From contig CBDDKZ010000005.1 in NCBI GenBank assembly GCA_965230415.1, forward strand, positions 682,001-746,000: a stretch of DNA of 64,000 nucleotides. The letters run 5' to 3'. A program made the translations under genes and the position numbers. Position 1 is the first letter of the stretch. Every line of letters begins with the position of its first letter. Of the stretch, positions 17,724-27,672 are shown in pieces. This DNA is from CBDDKZ01 sp965230415 (GTDB lineage Bacteria > Bacteroidota > Bacteroidia > Cytophagales > JAAEPT01). The notes below the pieces were generated by a model. It made no database searches and had not been told where the DNA came from. It saw only the letters and a program-made list of their open reading frames with translations.

Positions 17724-19745
17724 TTATTTTCCAATTTTACCCATCACTTCAAAATACTCATCTCTCAATTTTGCAGCAGTAACAAAGTCCATGTCTTTGG
17801 CTGCCAATTCCATATCTTTTTTAAGCTTATCGGCTAATTTCTCCAGTTGATCTCTGTTCATATAAGCCATTACGGGATCGGCCGCAACTTTAACAGGCGC
17901 ATTCTCCTGGACAGAAGCATATTGTTTTCGATTCTTATGACCTGTATTCTGATGCTCAAGCAAGGCATCATTGGATTTCACTACGGTTTTAGGAGTGATT
18001 CCATGTTTTTCATTGTAAGCCGTTTGAATTGCTCTTCTACGTGCCGTTTCATCAATAGCTTTGCGCATTGAGCCTGTAATTTTGTCTGCATACATTATCA
18101 CCTTTCCTTTGGCATTTCTGGCAGCACGACCTATCGTTTGAATCATCGAGCGTTCATTTCTCAGGAAACCTTCTTTATCGGCATCAAAAATTACTACCAG
18201 TGAAACTTCGGGCAGGTCCAGACCTTCACGGAGCAAATTCACCCCTACCAACACATCTATTTCACCCAATCGCAATTCTCTTAAAATATCCACACGTTCA
18301 AAAGTGTCTATCTCAGAGTGAATGTATTTTGTTTTGATGTTTAGATTTTGGAGGTACTTTGACAGTTCTTCGGCCATTCGTTTTGTTAGTGTGGTAACCA
18401 GAACGCGTTCATCGTTTTTGATGCGGTCATCCACCTCTTCCAATAAATCGTCTATCTGATTAGCACTTGGCCTCACATCTATTTCGGGGTCCAAAAGGCC
18501 TGTCGGGCGAATTAACTGTTCCACTATAACACCTTCCGACTGTTCCAATTCAAAATCTCCCGGGGTAGCACTCACGAAAATTGTTTGATTTCTTACCCCT
18601 TCAAATTCCTGGAAAGTGAGTGGTCTGTTATCCATCGCCGCCGGAATTCTAAAGCCATAATCCACCAAATTAACTTTCCTGGAACGATCTCCTCCCCACA
18701 TTGCTCTTATCTGCGGTAAAGTAACGTGGCTTTCGTCAATCACCATGAGGTAATCATCAGGGAAATAATCCAAGAGACAAAAAGGTCGCTCGCCTGGATT
18801 TCTTCTGTCGAAGTACCTGGAGTAATTTTCTATACCACTACAATACCCCAACTCCCGCATCATTTCCAAATCGAACTCAGTACGTTCCAATACTCTTTTA
18901 GCTTCCATGAATTTCCCTTCAGATTCAAAAGATCTCACATGTTCCATTAAATCTGACTGAATTTCTTCGATACACTCATTAAGCAAATCTTTACCTGTAA
19001 CAAATAGGTTTGCAGGAAACAAGGTTATTTCGCGCTGATCCTGCAATTTAGTCCCGGTTAAGGGATCAATAATTTGTATTTGTTCTATTTCGTCGCCCCA
19101 AAAAAATATTCGAAAAGCATAATCGGCATATGCAGGAAAAACATCTACCGTATCTCCTTTCACTCTGAATGTACCTCTCAAAAAGTCTCCTTCTGTTCTG
19201 CTGTAAAGAATATCGACAAAGCTAAATAATAGTTGATTTCTGGATATCTCCTGACCAACTTTGAGCCTGATTATATTATTCTCAAACTCCACAGGGTTCC
19301 CCATACCATAAATACATGATACGGAGGAGACTACAATTACATCCTTACGGCCAGACATTAAAGATGAAGTTGCTCTCAATCTCAGTTTCTCGATTTCATC
19401 GTTTATGGAAAGGTCTTTTTCTATATAAGTGTCTGAAGTGGGCAAATACGCTTCGGGCTGGTAGTAATCATAGTATGAAACAAAATATTCCACGGCATTG
19501 TCAGGAAAAAAATGTCTGAACTCACTATACAACTGCGCAGCCAATGTTTTATTGTGGCTTAAAATGATTGTAGGCGTATTAATTTCTTTAATCACGTTAG
19601 CCACCGTGAATGTTTTACCTGAGCCCGTTACACCTAATAATGTTTGATTTTTTTCCTCATTTTGAAGCCCATTGACAAGCTCCCCTATAGCCGCGGGTTG
19701 ATCACCGGTGGGCTTAAAATCTGACACCAACTTAAACTGATCCAT
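17724..19745 (-). CDS. uvrB: Excinuclease ABC subunit B
   Basis: A 673-residue helicase-like damage-verification subunit of nucleotide excision repair. Walker A GVTGSGKTFTVANVI, the beta-hairpin YYDYYQPEAYLP that inserts next to the lesion, Walker B-type VIDESHVTLPQIRAMWGGD, motif V/VI DLPEVSLVVIFDADKEGFLR and QTIGRAARN are intact. The C-terminal UVR domain (about 635-670: ADKLKKDMELAAKDMDFVTAAKLRDE) binds UvrC. Monocistronic, convergent with the glycosyltransferases. Confidence 0.98.
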   Translation of the reverse strand: MDQFKLVSDFKPTGDQPAAIGELVNGLQNEEKNQTLLGVTGSGKTFTVANVIKEINTPTIILSHNKTLAAQLYSEFRHFFPDNAVEYFVSYYDYYQPEAYLPTSDTYIEKDLSINDEIEKLRLRATSSLMSGRKDVIVVSSVSCIYGMGNPVEFENNIIRLKVGQEISRNQLLFSFVDILYSRTEGDFLRGTFRVKGDTVDVFPAYADYAFRIFFWGDEIEQIQIIDPLTGTKLQDQREITLFPANLFVTGKDLLNECIEEIQSDLMEHVRSFESEGKFMEAKRVLERTEFDLEMMRELGYCSGIENYSRYFDRRNPGERPFCLLDYFPDDYLMVIDESHVTLPQIRAMWGGDRSRKVNLVDYGFRIPAAMDNRPLTFQEFEGVRNQTIFVSATPGDFELEQSEGVIVEQLIRPTGLLDPEIDVRPSANQIDDLLEEVDDRIKNDERVLVTTLTKRMAEELSKYLQNLNIKTKYIHSEIDTFERVDILRELRLGEIDVLVGVNLLREGLDLPEVSLVVIFDADKEGFLRNERSMIQTIGRAARNAKGKVIMYADKITGSMRKAIDETARRRAIQTAYNEKHGITPKTVVKSNDALLEHQNTGHKNRKQYASVQENAPVKVAADPVMAYMNRDQLEKLADKLKKDMELAAKDMDFVTAAKLRDEYFEVMGKIGK

Positions 19746-19827
19746 TTGTTCGAAACCGTTTTAGAAAAAGAATGGTTCAAAAATTACTCAAAAATAATCA
19801 CCTAGACAAATACGATATGAGGCGTAC

Positions 19828-20568
19828 TCAGTTATTCCATATCTCCCAGGCTTTTTCAGCCTGTCCTATGAGCATTTCCAAACCATGAAGGGCTTTGGCT
19901 CCTTGCCGGCGCCCTTTCTTCATAAATAAGGTTTCTTCAGGGTTGTATATAAGGTCGAATAAATAATGACCTTCTGATATGGCAGTATATGGAACTGGTG
20001 GACACACATCAACATTTGGGTGCATGCCGAGCGGTGTCGTATTAATAATTAAACGATGCTGCTTTATAATGTCGTCAGTTAAATCTGCGTATGCCAATTT
20101 ATCATGGGTCGCCGACCTTGACACGTACTTATAAGGAACAGTAAGGGAATCAAGCGCTGCTACTACTGCCTGTGCTGCACCTCCGGTGCCAAGAACCAAG
20201 GCCCTGAGGGATGACAATTCGTCACCGACGAAACCTTCTAACGAAGACAAAAAACCGTAATAATCTGAATTGTAACCAATTAACTTTCCTCTGTCATTTT
20301 TGATTACATTTACAGCTCCAATTTTTTCAGCAGATTCATCGATTTTGTCGAGGTACTTTATGACATCCTTTTTGTAGGGAATTGTAACATTAAGTCCACA
20401 TAGTTCATCGCCCAGTTGCTCTATTAACGAGGGAAAAAGCTCCATAGAGCTCAGTTCGTAATTGTTATATTCACAATTTTGTATTCCTTCTTTTTCGAAT
20501 TTATCGGCAAAGTACTTTTTAGAAAAGCTGTGTGATAGTGGGTATCCTATGAGGCCAAAAACATCCAA
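19828..20568 (-). CDS. aroE: Shikimate dehydrogenase
   Basis: A 246-residue NADP-dependent enzyme that reduces 3-dehydroshikimate. The substrate pocket shows YPLSHSFSKKYF and GLNVTIPYKKDVIKYLD with the catalytic Lys; the Rossmann part has LVLGTGGAAQAVVAAL and the INTTPLGMHPNVD motif. It ends with HGLEMLIGQAEKAWEIW. It starts 4 bp after the stop of the upstream small membrane protein, implying an operon of two. Confidence 0.96.
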   Translation of the reverse strand: MDVFGLIGYPLSHSFSKKYFADKFEKEGIQNCEYNNYELSSMELFPSLIEQLGDELCGLNVTIPYKKDVIKYLDKIDESAEKIGAVNVIKNDRGKLIGYNSDYYGFLSSLEGFVGDELSSLRALVLGTGGAAQAVVAALDSLTVPYKYVSRSATHDKLAYADLTDDIIKQHRLIINTTPLGMHPNVDVCPPVPYTAISEGHYLFDLIYNPEETLFMKKGRRQGAKALHGLEMLIGQAEKAWEIWNN

Positions 20569-20572
20569 TATA

Positions 20573-21055
20573 TTACAATTTTTTTGTGAATATGGAACTC
20601 AAAGCCGAACCGGACTCCACTACAGCGGTGACTATAATTCCTGCTATTAGTACTCCCAGTGTGACTGCGAAAAAGGCTTTCTTGCGCGGTAAGCCAAATA
20701 TCCAAGCCGCAAGAGAACCTGTATATGCACCTGTCACCGGCAAAGGAATCATTACGAAAATCATTAGTGCCCAAAAACCGTATTTTTCTACTTTACTTTC
20801 GAGTTTTCGCCGGGTTCTAGCAACTATTTTCTCAAACATTCTTTCATAAAACCCCCATTTTAAGAGCGGCCCATGAAACAAATTAATGAATAGAAAAACA
20901 GCGGGAAAAGCTAAAATATTGGCACTACAGCTAATAAAGTAAACCAATACAGGATTCATTTCCGCTTGTAAAATTCCATATGGTATTCCTCCTCTCAACT
21001 CTGCAATTGGCAATATACTTAAACCAATTACCTTTAATATTTCATATATATCCAT
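20573..21055 (-). CDS. Small multidrug export-type membrane protein (COG2426)
   Basis: A 160-residue membrane protein of the small multi-drug export family. It has about four hydrophobic segments (VLVYFISCSANILAFPAVFL, YGFWALMIFVMIPLPVTGAY, AFFAVTLGVLIAGIIVTAVV among them) and the family features SILPIAELRGGIPYG near the N-terminus and PLPVTGAYTGSLAAWIFGLP in the middle. The family name rests on little experimental work, so the transported substrate is unknown. It precedes aroE by 4 bp. Confidence 0.85.
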   Translation of the reverse strand: MDIYEILKVIGLSILPIAELRGGIPYGILQAEMNPVLVYFISCSANILAFPAVFLFINLFHGPLLKWGFYERMFEKIVARTRRKLESKVEKYGFWALMIFVMIPLPVTGAYTGSLAAWIFGLPRKKAFFAVTLGVLIAGIIVTAVVESGSALSSIFTKKL

Positions 21056-21225
21056 TAGTCCTATTTCGTCGTTTTAACCTAAAAGAAAATTGTTTCGAAC
21101 GGATTGCATAAGAACTGCAGAGCTATCTGTATGCCACCTGGTGAAATATCAATGGTCTAATTTAGGCTTACCATCTTCGATTTTGTAACTGTATTTCTTA
21201 ACCTTTTTCTAATGACTTCAGAGGA

Positions 21226-21987
21226 TTAAAGGAAAAGGTCAAAAGTATCACTTCTTAATCCTAAACGAATTGTTTCTAATGGAATAAGCTCGTGAGGAGC
21301 AATATTGCCTAGATTAACATTTTCCCCACATTGCTTTATAAAAAATACCTGTTGAGATTTTTGAGGTGCTTCCCAGATAATTTTCTCGAAAGGTATTTCT
21401 GTTAATATTTCTTGCACGAGGCCCGAGCGAACTTCGCCACTAGAGCGAAAAAGGCCTACGTTACCCCCTTCACGAGCTTCACCAATAACTTTCCATGAAC
21501 CTGCTTCCAGTTCAGCCTTCATCAATTTTATCCATTGATACGGTGGTATAATTTTGGTTTCGTCTTTAGAACCTACTTCAGACAAAACAGTTACCTGTTG
21601 AGCGAGTGTTCTTATATACTCACATTTCTTCTCATGTTCAATATCTAACGATCCGTCAGAGACTTCAGCGTATTCCATCTTAAACTTGTCAAGTACACGA
21701 CGGTAGTCATCGAATTGATCTCTTGCCAAAAAGGCCTCAAAAAGTGTACCCCCGAAATATGTAGGAATACCTGCCTCTCTGTACAGCGCTAATTTTTGGT
21801 CCAAATTAGGCACAACATAAGACGTTGCCCATCCAAGCTTAACAATGTCTACATAATCTTTTCCAACTTCCAGAAAATCCTCAGCCTGGCGTATACTCAA
21901 TCCTTTGTCCATGACCATTGTAAAGCCATATTCACGAGGCTTAGCCGGTCTTTCTGGAACTTTTGTTAACGAATAATTATCGTACAT
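21226..21987 (-). CDS. Phosphosulfolactate synthase (ComA) family protein
   Basis: A 253-residue TIM-barrel protein of the ComA family. Characteristic stretches are GFTMVMDKGLSIRQAEDFLE, DIVKLGWATSYV, GIPTYFGGTLFEAF and IGEAREGGNVGLFRSSGEVR. In methanogens ComA adds sulfite to phosphoenolpyruvate to make phosphosulfolactate for coenzyme M. Bacteroidota lack coenzyme M but many make sulfonolipids (capnines) from cysteate, so a role in supplying a sulfonate precursor is plausible but inferred. No ComB/ComC or other sulfonate gene is nearby. It overlaps the upstream TPR gene by 11 bp. Confidence 0.85.
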   Translation of the reverse strand: MYDNYSLTKVPERPAKPREYGFTMVMDKGLSIRQAEDFLEVGKDYVDIVKLGWATSYVVPNLDQKLALYREAGIPTYFGGTLFEAFLARDQFDDYRRVLDKFKMEYAEVSDGSLDIEHEKKCEYIRTLAQQVTVLSEVGSKDETKIIPPYQWIKLMKAELEAGSWKVIGEAREGGNVGLFRSSGEVRSGLVQEILTEIPFEKIIWEAPQKSQQVFFIKQCGENVNLGNIAPHELIPLETIRLGLRSDTFDLFL

Positions 21988-23389
21988 TCCCTTCTCTAAA
22001 TTGATCTATTATTTTCATTAATGCCTTCTGGGTTTCCAATTCAGGAAAACTATCAAAGAGCATTACATGCTTTTCAAAGTCCAAAATTAATGCATTTTCT
22101 AAATAAATAAAGGCTTCTTTATATTTACCTGCTTTTATGAGGTAAATAACAGCCCAATAGTTAAGTTCTGCATCTTCTGGAAGTTCATAAATACCACTAA
22201 AAATTAGAGATATGGCATCTTCATAATACCCCTGCTCTGCAACTACCTGAGCCCAATATATCCATATTTCTTTATTGGCGGGGTTGAGTTCACTTGCTTT
22301 ACGAAATGCTTCCACGGAAGAAGATATATTTCCTACATTATTTTCTGCTTTGGCCACTGCAAACCAATACAAAGCGTTCGTTTTGTTTATTTTTGTAGCT
22401 TTTTTAAAAAAATGGATGGATTCAAACCACCGTTCCTGTTCTTGCAAACATTGGCCAAGGCCATAATAAGCGAGATCATTATCTTCATCCACCAGTGTTG
22501 CCTTTTGGTAAAAGGCGATCGCTCTGTCATATAATTCTAACTGAAAATAGCATTGACCGAGGTTAAAAAACAACTGTGTATCATGCCAGTTTTCAAGTTC
22601 CAATGTTTTGTTATAAGCTTCAATGGCTTTATGGAAATTGCCTACATTGAGATAAGTACTACCCATATTATAGTAGGCAGAAGAAAATGTATCATCAATT
22701 ATTACGGCATAATCGTAAGCTTCCAGGGCTTCATCAAAGCGTTTTAGCTTATCATAAATGAGTCCCAAATTGTACCACGCGTTAACCGAATAAGGCTCTT
22801 GATCTATAAAATCTTTATAGTAGTCCACGCATTCTTCCAAACGACCAGAAACCTCCATACAAACCACCAGGTCAAATATCACATCTTCATTTAATGGATT
22901 TATGCGATTTGCAAGTTGAAAATGGGCAATTGCCTCGTCGAGATGATTTAATCCCTGATGAGCTAAGCCAAGGTTATAATGAAATTCATCGTTTTCTGGT
23001 ACTAAGGAGATGAGTTGTTCAAAATATTCAATGCTTTCTTCGAAATGCTCCATATCAAGTAGTACAACACCTTTGAGCTGAAGAAGCTCCGGATCACCTG
23101 GTAACAAACTTTCGGCTCTTTCCAGAGCATCCAGCGCCTCTTCGAATCTGGAGTCTTCTATAAACAGTTGAGCGTATTCCACCAAAAGGTCCGCGCTATA
23201 TGGGTGTTGTTTGATACCTAATTCGCAAGCATGTTTCGCTTTGTCTAATTGAGCGGTATTAACATAATAATTAACTATGAATTCGTATATAGACGAATCA
23301 AAGAAATACGTTTCATTATTTTCAAGCATTTCTTCAAATCGTCTTATAGATTCTTTTTCTTCACCGGAATAGTCGAAAAATTTCTCCAA
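21977..23389 (-). CDS. Tetratricopeptide-repeat protein
   Basis: A 470-residue soluble protein made of about eleven TPR units (for example NDEFHYNLGLAHQGLNHLDE and AWYNLGLIYDKLKRFDEALE), with no signal peptide and an acidic N-terminus (YSGEEKESIRRFEEMLENN). It should act as a cytoplasmic protein-binding scaffold. The gene overlaps the ComA homologue by 11 bp, so the two proteins are probably made together, but no functional link is known to me. Confidence 0.88.
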   Translation of the reverse strand: MEKFFDYSGEEKESIRRFEEMLENNETYFFDSSIYEFIVNYYVNTAQLDKAKHACELGIKQHPYSADLLVEYAQLFIEDSRFEEALDALERAESLLPGDPELLQLKGVVLLDMEHFEESIEYFEQLISLVPENDEFHYNLGLAHQGLNHLDEAIAHFQLANRINPLNEDVIFDLVVCMEVSGRLEECVDYYKDFIDQEPYSVNAWYNLGLIYDKLKRFDEALEAYDYAVIIDDTFSSAYYNMGSTYLNVGNFHKAIEAYNKTLELENWHDTQLFFNLGQCYFQLELYDRAIAFYQKATLVDEDNDLAYYGLGQCLQEQERWFESIHFFKKATKINKTNALYWFAVAKAENNVGNISSSVEAFRKASELNPANKEIWIYWAQVVAEQGYYEDAISLIFSGIYELPEDAELNYWAVIYLIKAGKYKEAFIYLENALILDFEKHVMLFDSFPELETQKALMKIIDQFREGNVR

Positions 23390-23464
23390 TTGGTCTGATT
23401 TTAATTTACAAATAACCGCTTGTCTCTAATTAAATATACTATTTCCTGAATTCAAAGGTTAGAG

Positions 23465-24445
23465 TCACAATTTATATTTTTCCACATATGCGCTACAAGT
23501 CCAGGATATAGAATCGTCAATATTAATAAATTCGTAGCCCAATTCTCTTATTATTTTCGAATTGTCATATTTAAATGACTTCTTCAGTAGTTTTACTGTC
23601 TCTTTAGTTACGGTAGACTTCCCTCCGAAAATTGCTACCCTTATTCTGTCAATTCTATACACTAATTTCACGAGGAAATCTGCCACTTTTAAGCTGGGTT
23701 GGGGTTTGTTAAAGGCCCGTGCTGTTTTCTTAAAGAAGTTACGAAACGAAATATTTCCAGCATTCAAGATGTAGCGCTCTCCAAAAACGCCTTTATCCAT
23801 TAGCTTAAGAATGATAGCTACTACATCTCTAAGATCAACGTAATTAAAAGTTCCACCAGTATAATATTTACTATTATTCCATACGAACTTAAACAATTGC
23901 CCACTACTTTTATTCCAGTCACCGGGCCCTAATATTATCGAAGGATTAACTACTAACACATTCATTCCTTCTTCCTGAGCTCGAAATACTTCTAATTCGG
24001 CCATATATTTCGAATTTGCATAGGGCGTATTCAAATCTGATTCGACCCACTTTGTACTTTCGTCTATGATGTCTACGTTTTCATCTCTTCCAATTGCCGC
24101 AATGGAACTAACAAAGAAAAATGATTCTACCTTATTTTCAATGGCAGCATCCACCACATTTTTCGTCCCTTCAACATTTACTTTTTCAATAAGTGCCGTA
24201 TCTGACGGATCAAATGACACAACAGCTGCTGCATGAATAACTTGTTTAATCCCCTTTAATTCTTTGTGCAAAAAAGTAACATCGAGCACATCGCCCTGCA
24301 CCCACTCCAGATTGGAATGGCTTAGATTCAATTCGTCTAAGCTCGCTTTATTTCTGTAATTCGCTTTGATTTTGTCCCCCTTTTCAAGAAGGGCTTTAAG
24401 CAAATGTCTCCCCAACAAACCAGTTGCACCTGTAACGAAAATCAT
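23465..24445 (-). CDS. NAD-dependent epimerase/dehydratase (extended SDR)
   Basis: A 326-residue Rossmann protein. It starts MIFVTGATGLLGRHLLKALL (glycine-rich TGxxGxxG), has FVSSIAAIG and the active-site pair Y-x3-K in PYANSKYMAE, and NPSIILGPGDW. This resembles dihydroflavonol-4-reductase-like/NAD-epimerase family members of unknown substrate. The open frame overlaps the wzc-like gene by extending upstream, but the ATG at 24445, 4 bp after the preceding stop, gives the normal N-terminus. It is the last gene of the exopolysaccharide operon, so a nucleotide-sugar or lipid-linked sugar substrate is possible. Confidence 0.88.
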   Translation of the reverse strand: MIFVTGATGLLGRHLLKALLEKGDKIKANYRNKASLDELNLSHSNLEWVQGDVLDVTFLHKELKGIKQVIHAAAVVSFDPSDTALIEKVNVEGTKNVVDAAIENKVESFFFVSSIAAIGRDENVDIIDESTKWVESDLNTPYANSKYMAELEVFRAQEEGMNVLVVNPSIILGPGDWNKSSGQLFKFVWNNSKYYTGGTFNYVDLRDVVAIILKLMDKGVFGERYILNAGNISFRNFFKKTARAFNKPQPSLKVADFLVKLVYRIDRIRVAIFGGKSTVTKETVKLLKKSFKYDNSKIIRELGYEFINIDDSISWTCSAYVEKYKL

Positions 24446-24449
24446 GATT

Positions 24450-26861
24450 TTATTTTGCAAATAGTTTTCTAACCTTTTTTTTACTGGTAGCATCATCTGA
24501 ATAATAGCCATAACCGTAACCGCCGGTTCTATAGCCATAATTGGACGACTGGCTAACTGAATTAAGTATTAAAGCCAGGTTATTAAAATGTCCTGAGGAG
24601 TGCAAATCGTTAATATGATGCCTTATATTCTTTTTAGAATATTCTGCTCTGGCAATATACAATTGAATATCTGCTTTTTTCATAACCAATAAACCATCTG
24701 TTACTATTCCGACAGGTGGTGTATCTATCATAATAACATCGTATTGTCGTTTCAATGCTTCAATAATTTCCTCAAATCTATTATTCAGTATTAACTCTGA
24801 AGGGTTAGGCGGTGGTGGACCTGCGGAGATAAAATGTAAATTCTCTAATTGAGACTTCTTTATACATTCTTCCAGAGAAGCATTATTGATTAGAATATTG
24901 CTCATACCAATTGTATTCTCCGCATCAAAACCAATATGTACTTTTGGCTTTCTCATATCCAAATCAAGTACTATTACCTTTTTGTTGGATAAAGATATCA
25001 CTCCTCCTAAATTGATAGTCACAAAAGTTTTACCTTCTCCACTATATGTTGAGGTCGTTGTAATCACTAATTTCTGTTTATTGGAACTAATGAAGTCGAT
25101 ATTAGTTCTAATTGATCTCAACGCTTCACTTATTGCTGCCTTTGGATTTATGCCAATAACCAATTTAGAATATTCTAATTTCTTTTTGGTATACTTAGGC
25201 ACCACTCCTAATACCGCAACATTAGTGAGGTTTTCGAGATCTTTTTGATTTACTATCGTGTTTTGCATCAAAAAGCGTACAACCACGATACTTGTAGACA
25301 ACACCATTCCTAGTAATATTGAAAAAGCATATATTAGGCCTTTCTCAGGATAAATAGGTTGAAGCGCTAAACTTGCACGTGACAGAATAACAAAAGCGGG
25401 TACTGTTCCCGCTTTTGCAAGGTCATACTCTACACGTTTTTCTTTGAGGACCATAAAAAATTTTTCGTAAAGATTGTACTGTCTTTTTAAGCGGGTCAAT
25501 TCCGTCTCCTTGGAAGGTAAATCGAGAAAAATATCTTTTGCTTCCTTGAGTTTGTTTTCCAAATGGTTTATTTGATTTTCATTAAGCGTTTCCGATCTTT
25601 CAATAAAGTCGAGTACGCTAATCTTCATCTTACGCAGCTCATTCTCTTTATCTGCATAAATAGCTGTTGTAGGTTTACTCTTTCTACTTACCTTTTCAAA
25701 CTCCTGCAGCAGGGCATTTAAGTTTTTTATGCTCATTCTAAGTTGTTCGTTACCTATACCTTCAATCACCGGAAAATATTTATCGAACTTCTGATTCCTT
25801 TTAATAACTTCTTTCAATTCGCCGAGCAGTTCTCCTTTATATTCGAGTGCTCTGATTTGGTCTTGCAATTCCTCTACCCTGGATGCTAATTTGCTAAATT
25901 GCTCTGCGGGGTTTGGTGTTTTGGAGCTTTTCACGAATTCTTCCAGTAGTTTTTCGGCATCTTTGAGCTTTTTTTCTGTATTTGCCAGCTGTTGATCAAT
26001 ATAACCTATTTGTTGTTGCTGGGCTTTCGATTTCTTCTGAAGCGTTTCTACGAGGTAAATTGTATCTACCGCATTGACTATATCTCTGGCTTTATATTGG
26101 TTGTTATCTTTAAAAGTGATATTAATGGTATTGGCACTTAAATTGAGAATACCTACTGATAAATTAGACTGAAAATACTGATTAAGAGCTCCTGCGCTAT
26201 GTACTATGAAGAAATACTCAATATCAAAATTCTTGCTGGAGAAGCCTAAATTTGGCAGTATATTAAATGAAAACCCGAAAAGGTTTACTTCTTCGCCAAA
26301 TTTAAATTCACGCTCAAATTCTTTTCCAATCTTTTCATTAGTATAACGAAGTACATAAGTCTTGTAATCCTTTATGGTTACGCTAACCGGACTATCATAG
26401 AGGATTTTGTTATTTCCCTTTTTAAATTCTACATCAAAGCAATGACTATTGTATTTTTCGTCATAAAGTAGATTTCCCTTTTCATAATAAGAAACATCAA
26501 GTGCGAGTAGTTTAATTACTTTCTCACTAATCAGTTTGGATCTTATTATCTCAATTTCGCCTGAGATGTCCCGAAAGTTCTTATTCGCATTTTCATTTAC
26601 CGTTAACCCCAGCAAATTGGCATCACTTTTGACATCCAATTTTAGGACTGAATTAGATTCATAAACAGGTTTGGTATATCTGACAAAAAAATAGCCGCCG
26701 GTTGAGGTAAAAAGAATTAAAAATACTATTAGCCATTTGCTTTTAAAAATGGTAGCTCTCAGTTTATACCAATCAAAGCCTTGAGCGAGCGAAAAGCCCG
26801 AACTGCCCTTCTTGCCAATTGCACTAAAATCTGCTTCGTTGAAATTCTCTATATCACTCAT
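24450..26861 (-). CDS. Wzc-like polysaccharide co-polymerase with tyrosine autokinase domain
   Basis: An 803-residue inner-membrane protein that controls polymer length and export with the Wza-like channel. Two transmembrane helices frame a large periplasmic coiled-coil (TM1 WLIVFLILFTSTGGYFFVRY, TM2 LIYAFSILLGMVLSTSIVVV near residue 510). The cytoplasmic BY-kinase domain has Walker A SGEGKTFVTINLGG (about residue 606), Walker A' VIVLDLDMRKPK (about 633) and Walker B VIMIDTPPVG (about 715), and ends in a tyrosine cluster (YGYRTGGYGYGYYSDD), the usual autophosphorylation tail. It overlaps the wza-like gene by 4 bp. Confidence 0.94.
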   Translation of the reverse strand: MSDIENFNEADFSAIGKKGSSGFSLAQGFDWYKLRATIFKSKWLIVFLILFTSTGGYFFVRYTKPVYESNSVLKLDVKSDANLLGLTVNENANKNFRDISGEIEIIRSKLISEKVIKLLALDVSYYEKGNLLYDEKYNSHCFDVEFKKGNNKILYDSPVSVTIKDYKTYVLRYTNEKIGKEFEREFKFGEEVNLFGFSFNILPNLGFSSKNFDIEYFFIVHSAGALNQYFQSNLSVGILNLSANTINITFKDNNQYKARDIVNAVDTIYLVETLQKKSKAQQQQIGYIDQQLANTEKKLKDAEKLLEEFVKSSKTPNPAEQFSKLASRVEELQDQIRALEYKGELLGELKEVIKRNQKFDKYFPVIEGIGNEQLRMSIKNLNALLQEFEKVSRKSKPTTAIYADKENELRKMKISVLDFIERSETLNENQINHLENKLKEAKDIFLDLPSKETELTRLKRQYNLYEKFFMVLKEKRVEYDLAKAGTVPAFVILSRASLALQPIYPEKGLIYAFSILLGMVLSTSIVVVRFLMQNTIVNQKDLENLTNVAVLGVVPKYTKKKLEYSKLVIGINPKAAISEALRSIRTNIDFISSNKQKLVITTTSTYSGEGKTFVTINLGGVISLSNKKVIVLDLDMRKPKVHIGFDAENTIGMSNILINNASLEECIKKSQLENLHFISAGPPPPNPSELILNNRFEEIIEALKRQYDVIMIDTPPVGIVTDGLLVMKKADIQLYIARAEYSKKNIRHHINDLHSSGHFNNLALILNSVSQSSNYGYRTGGYGYGYYSDDATSKKKVRKLFAK

Positions 26862-27661
26862 CGCGTTATATTAGTCAGTAATATAACTAAAGTCAAGACG
26901 CTAGTTGTTAAACTAACAATTGGCGTTATATCTCTCAAAGACTCACTTAGAATTTTTCGACCTGGTTCAATATATATAATATCATTAGCTTCGATTTTGA
27001 GTTGAGACTTTTTCATTCCTTCGATTGTTGACAGGTCTATCGCAAATATTTCAGGATCATTGAGATCGCCTCTTAAAATCTTTATACTATTCGATTTGGA
27101 ATCTTTCCCCATCCCACCATAAAGAGCTATTACTTCTATCAGGTTCATATTCTCATTCAACAGAGGTATTACTTTACCTCCTTCCGGGCCAATTATTATC
27201 ACTCGTTGATTTACTAATTGCGCATAGACGAAGGAATTTTCATAAAATTCATTATATTTTGAAGAGAGCAACACATTTAATTCAACAATTGTCAGGCCAT
27301 CTACCTCCACTTCACCAATCATAGGTAAATCGACTTTACCATCAACTCTTACAAGATACTTTGGCTTTTCCTGTTGAAATCTTGACTGCCCCATATCTCC
27401 TGAATATTGGAAATTCGGATCAATGAGTAGTTCACCACCATTGGTATATACATCAACCATAAGATAGTCATTAGGCTGTACTTTATAGTTATGTTCGGTT
27501 TCTTCGACCTTTTTTGCAAACGCTGTTGACATCTCATCGCTTTTGAACATCAAGTTTTGCTTGTAGACGGCGCACCCGGATAATGAAACGGTTATTGAAA
27601 TTAAAAACAATAACTGCACAAAACGACCATATGTCCTGTTAAAATGAATTTTCTTTTTCAA
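26858..27661 (-). CDS. Wza-like polysaccharide export lipoprotein
   Basis: A 267-residue outer-membrane polysaccharide export protein. It has a lipoprotein signal ending SLSGC (Cys near residue 30), the poly-export domain (YKVQPNDYLMVDVYTNGGEL and VRVDGKVDLPMIGEVEVDGL), then a single SLBB-type repeat (VIIIGPEGGKVIPLLNENM... with VIALYGGM). A C-terminal hydrophobic helix (ITPIVSLTTSVLTLVILLTN) suggests an octameric barrel tail or inner-membrane contact. It is coupled to the Wzc-like gene downstream. Confidence 0.93.
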   Translation of the reverse strand: MKKKIHFNRTYGRFVQLLFLISITVSLSGCAVYKQNLMFKSDEMSTAFAKKVEETEHNYKVQPNDYLMVDVYTNGGELLIDPNFQYSGDMGQSRFQQEKPKYLVRVDGKVDLPMIGEVEVDGLTIVELNVLLSSKYNEFYENSFVYAQLVNQRVIIIGPEGGKVIPLLNENMNLIEVIALYGGMGKDSKSNSIKILRGDLNDPEIFAIDLSTIEGMKKSQLKIEANDIIYIEPGRKILSESLRDITPIVSLTTSVLTLVILLTNITR

Positions 27662-27672
27662 AAAGCCTTGTT

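Noticed and set aside
19789..19796. TATTTTTG element upstream of uvrB
   Set aside because: Fits a -7 box on the minus strand, but the only TTTG is 10 bp away instead of 17-23.
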